8,223 nucleotides of DNA, from positions 1-8,223 of the forward strand of contig JAIRWZ010000124.1 of NCBI GenBank assembly GCA_031268615.1. Direction: 5' to 3'. The notes beneath the pieces were generated by a model. It was not told the origin of the DNA, did no database searches, and saw nothing but the letters and a program-made list of their open reading frames with translations. The position numbers were made by a program, and so were the translations under genes. Origin of the DNA: Actinomycetes bacterium (GTDB taxonomy: Bacteria; Actinomycetota; Coriobacteriia; WRKU01; WQUG01). Shown piece after piece: positions 5,210-8,223 of this stretch (its first letter is position 1; the number at the start of each line of letters is the position of its first letter).

Positions 5210-6877
5210 ATGGCCGCTCATCCTTTACAGAGGCTGTTGAAAAACACCGCCGCCAACAGCATTGCGCAGGCAGTTGTGATGTTGGTGGGCTTTTTTGTGC
5301 TGCCGTTGTTGATTCGGGGCTTTGGCGTGGCGGCCTACGGAACCTACGTACTGGCCGTGTCCGTGTCGAGCTGGGCAGGGCTGCTGGATTTAGGGTTACC
5401 GGCGACAGTAGTGCGTCGCGTGGCCGCCGCACAAGCAGTGGGGGCCTTGGGCCAGCTACGTGCGACGTTGCGGTCGGCCGGGGTCTTGTATGCCGCCCTT
5501 GGCCTGGCGCTGACCGCTGTTGTGGCGGGGCTGGCTTTTGCGGCAGGCGCGATTTTCCGCGTCACCCCCGGAGAAGCGCTGACCCTGCGCTGGCTGCTGT
5601 TGCTGACCGCTGGTGCGCAATTGCTGCTGTGGCCAACAGCGTTGTGCCGCGATGCCTTGTCGGGATTACAACGCTACGATTTGGTGTCAGCGCTGGTCAT
5701 CGTGGGCGCGGTGGTTGACGTCGCCGGAGTCGCCGTGGTGCTGGCCAGTGGACGCGGTCCGGTGCTGCTGGTCGCCATTCGTTTGTTTGGGCAGGCGCTG
5801 GTGTTTGCGATGGGCGCGCTGTTCGTCCTGCGCGTCGGAGCGGCGGGAGAGGGATGTGCGCGCGGGGGTACGCGGGTGGCGGGGGCGGAGCGGACAGCGG
5901 TGGCGACAGCGGAGCGGACAGCGGTGGCGGAGCGGACAGCAGCAGCGACAGCGGAGCGGACAGCGACCACAACGACGATGGCAGCAACGACTGCGGTGTC
6001 AACCTCCCCTGCCGCACTGCTGCGTGAGGCGCGCCCGCAGTTCATCCTGCAAGTCTCTGGCCTACTGTCCAAACAACAGACGGCCAAACTGATAGTCGGT
6101 ATCATTCTGGGCACCGCTGCGGCAACTTTGTTTGACGTGGCCGCAAAGTTCAACTCGCTGCTGTCCACGTTCAGTTCACTCTCGACCTCAGCAGCCACGC
6201 CCGTCATCGCCGAACTGAACGCTCTGGAGCGCCACGACTCGTTGCGCGCGCTCCTGATTTCCGGCAGTCGCGCGGTTACCGCGCTGGTCACGCCGGTCAC
6301 CTGCGTGCTGTTGCTGCTGACCGGTCCTCTCATCCGCACTTGGTTGGGCCCATCGTTTGCCGCCGCTATCCCCATTACCTTGCTATTGCTGTCCGCTCAG
6401 GCCGCCGTACCGCTCTATCAAATGGGCGACCCGGTCCTCATCGGCAAAAATCGTCTGCGCCGCTGGGCCAGGTCCGCCGTCTGTATTGCCCTGCTTAACC
6501 TGGCGCTGGCCTGGCTGGGCGTGCGTCTGTTTGGCGCGGTGGGCGCCGGCCTTGCCGCCCTAATCTGCGGCGCCATCGAGCTGCCTTGGTATATGCTCAT
6601 CGTGCGCCGGGAAACGGGCGTGTCCCTGCGTCGCTGGCTGGCAGCCGGAATTTGGCCAGCCATCCCCCTGCTGGCGCTGCCGATACTGCTCTGTCTGTTG
6701 GCGCGTCTGACCCCGCTGACGGACAGCCTGCCCGGACTGGTTACGGTCGCCGCCACCGCCATCGCAGCCTACTGGCTGGTCTTTTGGCGGGTGGGTCTGA
6801 AAGGCTGGGAGCGCAGCCTTTTGTGGAATTCCCTGCGTCATGGCTCTGACTCCGCGGAAAACGGCCAGCATGGATAA
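5210..6877 (+). CDS. Polysaccharide flippase of the Wzx/MOP superfamily
   Basis: 555 residues from the ATG at 5210. About twelve or more hydrophobic helices are spread over the whole length, starting with a typical N-terminus (LLKNTAANSIAQAVVMLVGFF, a segment at 8-28) and GAYGTYVLAVS-like second helix sequence. The layout is that of oligosaccharide or lipid-linked repeat-unit flippases, which move undecaprenyl-linked glycans across the membrane. Between the sixth and seventh helices (about residues 226-270) lies a low-complexity AERTA-rich insert encoded by a DNA tandem repeat, which is not normal for the family. The frame extends upstream to a GTG at 5156, but that GTG overlaps the second 13-base repeat and has no Shine-Dalgarno; the ATG directly precedes the conserved-looking start. 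The ATG also lacks a good site. The 3' end overlaps the next glycosyltransferase by eight bases. The exact substrate cannot be read from the sequence. Confidence 0.88.
   Translation: MAAHPLQRLLKNTAANSIAQAVVMLVGFFVLPLLIRGFGVAAYGTYVLAVSVSSWAGLLDLGLPATVVRRVAAAQAVGALGQLRATLRSAGVLYAALGLALTAVVAGLAFAAGAIFRVTPGEALTLRWLLLLTAGAQLLLWPTALCRDALSGLQRYDLVSALVIVGAVVDVAGVAVVLASGRGPVLLVAIRLFGQALVFAMGALFVLRVGAAGEGCARGGTRVAGAERTAVATAERTAVAERTAAATAERTATTTTMAATTAVSTSPAALLREARPQFILQVSGLLSKQQTAKLIVGIILGTAAATLFDVAAKFNSLLSTFSSLSTSAATPVIAELNALERHDSLRALLISGSRAVTALVTPVTCVLLLLTGPLIRTWLGPSFAAAIPITLLLLSAQAAVPLYQMGDPVLIGKNRLRRWARSAVCIALLNLALAWLGVRLFGAVGAGLAALICGAIELPWYMLIVRRETGVSLRRWLAAGIWPAIPLLALPILLCLLARLTPLTDSLPGLVTVAATAIAAYWLVFWRVGLKGWERSLLWNSLRHGSDSAENGQHG
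5885..5965 (+). repeat. In-frame higher-order tandem repeat inside the flippase gene
   Basis: GCGGAGCGGACAGCG begins at 5885, 5909, 5927 and 5951 (the third copy differs in its last base). The spacings of 24, 18 and 24 bases make a 42-base unit present twice, each unit itself an internal duplication. It encodes AERTA motifs alternating with Ala/Val/Thr. All spacings are multiples of three, so the frame is kept. Confidence 0.9.
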
Positions 6878-7937
6878 ACGAGGCGACGAGACCGTCAGAA
6901 GTGAGTACGTCCATTCCTGCACGATATCGGTCGTGATGCCCGTCTGGAATCCCGGAGCATATCTGGAAGACGCGCTGGCTTCGGTCTGCGCGCAAACCTT
7001 TGAGGATTTTGAATTGCTGCTGACTGATGACGGCAATGACGAGGCGACCCATTCGCAACTGCAAGCTTTTGTCGCAGCTGAACCCCGTGCCCGCCTGATC
7101 TCGCAGGAACACGCCGGACGCGCCGCTGCCCGCAACGCAGGAGTCGCGGCGGCGCGGGGAAGGTGGCTGGCCTTCGTCGATGCCGATGACCTGGTAGCGC
7201 CGCGCTATCTACAGGCACAGCTGGAGTCTGCCCTAAGGACAAAGGCGGACTGCGTGGTGTGCGCTTATGAGCGCTTTGACACTGCCACCGGTGCGCGCCT
7301 GACCCTGCACGACGAAGGGTCGGCGGCGTTGTATGGAACCGATATACGCCACCGTCCCGATATCCTGCTGGCGATGGATGCCAGCCTGTGCAATCACCTG
7401 TATGCCCGTCACTTGTTTTTTGATAACGACGGTGACAGCGAAATGCCAGCCGAACGCGTGCCCGTGTCACCCGCACTCATATTCCCACCTGGAAACGACT
7501 TTGAAGATTTGGCTGTCGCTTACTGTCTGGCGCTGCGAGCACACCGCATTGAAAAAGTTGACGAGCTGTTGTACCGCTACCGCGACGCGGGACCCGCGTC
7601 GGTCATGGCCGCTTGTGACGAGCGCTATCTGCAGATACCGCAAGCTCTGGGTTGTATGGTTGACTATTTTGATGCCTGCGCAGTGGAACCTGACGTACGG
7701 GATAATCTGGCGGCGCTGTGCTTCATTCATCTGCTGTCCGGACGTCTGGATGATTTTTTCGTTCAGGCGACCGCTGCGTTGCGCACGCGTTTTATCGCGA
7801 TGGCCTTTGAATTTCTCAATGTACGGTTTCCGGGATGGAGACATCTGTCCTCCGTGCGGAAAGTCTGTCCGCGTTGGGTAAAGCGCATGGTACTGACACA
7901 CCCAACATTATTGCGGCTGTATGTGTGGATGAGCTGA
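6870..7937 (+). CDS. Family 2 (GT-A fold) glycosyltransferase
   Basis: 355 residues from the ATG at 6870. The N-terminal GT2 domain has ISVVMPVWNPGAYLEDAL (19-36), LLLTDDGNDEAT (49-60) with the nucleotide-binding Asp pair, the HAGRAAARNAG segment (81-91), and the metal-binding FVDADD (102-107) in the usual place. Further on, NDFEDL (209-214) supplies the likely catalytic acidic residues and LLYRYRDAGPASVM follows as in typical GT2 enzymes. The C-terminal part is helical and not recognisable beyond that. It should transfer a sugar from a nucleotide donor in the cytoplasm during synthesis of the glycan handled by the flippase; donor and acceptor are unknown. An in-frame ATG at 6840 is possible, but 6870 gives the short ATGGATAA overlap with the flippase stop and a nearer match to the family N-terminus. 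GGAAAA upstream is a weak ribosome site. Confidence 0.9.
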   Translation: MDKRGDETVRSEYVHSCTISVVMPVWNPGAYLEDALASVCAQTFEDFELLLTDDGNDEATHSQLQAFVAAEPRARLISQEHAGRAAARNAGVAAARGRWLAFVDADDLVAPRYLQAQLESALRTKADCVVCAYERFDTATGARLTLHDEGSAALYGTDIRHRPDILLAMDASLCNHLYARHLFFDNDGDSEMPAERVPVSPALIFPPGNDFEDLAVAYCLALRAHRIEKVDELLYRYRDAGPASVMAACDERYLQIPQALGCMVDYFDACAVEPDVRDNLAALCFIHLLSGRLDDFFVQATAALRTRFIAMAFEFLNVRFPGWRHLSSVRKVCPRWVKRMVLTHPTLLRLYVWMS

Positions 7938-7944
7938 TGCACTG

Positions 7945-8223
7945 ATGAAGGTCATACAAATTTCAACAGCTGATCTGGGCGGCGGCGCCGAGCGCATTGC
8001 CCGCGACCTACATCGGGGACGCCTGGAGCGTAACGAAGCCTCTACGCTGGCTGTTGGTTTTCGTTTTGAGGACTTGCCCCACACCGTCGTCTTGCCCAAC
8101 GATGAACGCCGGGGGCAGTGGGCGCGTCTTATCCTGCGGTTGGCGCCAGCTGCCCCTGCTTTTGGTCAGCGTCTTAGTCCTGCCTCATTGGGCGCCCGTC
8201 GCGCGTTACAGACGCTGGCCATG
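7945..8223 (+). CDS. GT4-like glycosyltransferase, 5' part only
   Basis: 93 codons are visible and the frame is open at the right edge. The N-terminus MKVIQISTADLGGGAERIAR with DLHRGRL following closely matches the start of GT-B fold, family 4 glycosyltransferases (the MKVLxIST..xGGGAxR pattern with a helix ending in an LHxGL-like segment). Only the first Rossmann half begins here, so no catalytic residue can be checked. It starts seven bases after the GT2 stop, probably in the same operon as the flippase and GT2. No strong Shine-Dalgarno is present; GGATGAG lies about eleven bases upstream, so coupling to the preceding gene is likely. The donor sugar is unknown. Confidence 0.82.
   Translation, partial: MKVIQISTADLGGGAERIARDLHRGRLERNEASTLAVGFRFEDLPHTVVLPNDERRGQWARLILRLAPAAPAFGQRLSPASLGARRALQTLAM

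Noticed and set aside
5885..5965. CRISPR-like array
   Set aside because: The repeats are 15 bases with 3-9 base gaps, in frame in a coding gene, with no spacer structure or cas genes.
5674..6375. A 233-codon open frame on the minus strand
   Set aside because: It is antisense to the flippase and low in complexity. GC-rich third positions keep the opposite frame open.
6895..7476. A 193-codon open frame on the minus strand
   Set aside because: It is antisense to a GT2 gene with all expected motifs, and its product is Arg/Pro-rich without any domain.

Overview
The window holds two unrelated blocks joined by a small lipoprotein gene. It suggests an anaerobic or facultatively anaerobic respiring bacterium that makes large c-type cytochromes and a surface glycan. 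No marker gene fixes the taxon. A multiheme-rich lineage such as the anaerobic Actinomycetota (Coriobacteriia and relatives) is a guess only.

Block 1 (1-3680, minus strand) is a tightly packed operon read right to left: a membrane-anchored TPR protein (3680-2946), an NHL-type beta-propeller protein with a transmembrane helix at each end (2945-1563), a cytochrome with twelve CxxCH motifs (about 1591-554), and a two-helix membrane cytochrome (557-1) that runs off the left edge. Every junction is abutting or overlapping: TAAATG between the first two genes, a 29-base overlap next, then an ATGA overlap. All four proteins appear membrane-anchored or exported. The two cytochromes share a NapC/NirT-like diheme arrangement, so the operon probably builds a membrane-to-exterior electron-transfer module.

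A 146-base divergent region (3681-3826) separates this operon from an FKBP-type peptidyl-prolyl isomerase lipoprotein (3827-4351, plus). It has a lipobox, a charged Ala/Glu/Lys helix and an FKBP domain in which several active-site positions are substituted. It may be a folding factor for the exported cytochromes and propeller.

Block 2 (4371-8223) is a cell-surface polysaccharide cluster. It has a class I SAM methyltransferase (5117-4371, minus), convergent with the FKBP gene, and then, divergently on the plus strand, a Wzx/MOP-type flippase (from about 5210 to 6877), a GT2 glycosyltransferase (6870-7937) and the first 93 codons of a GT4-like glycosyltransferase (7945 onward, cut by the right edge). 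The flippase carries an unusual in-frame tandem repeat in its middle.

No RNA gene, CRISPR array, insertion sequence or convincing terminator was seen. No gene-free stretch exceeds 150 bases.
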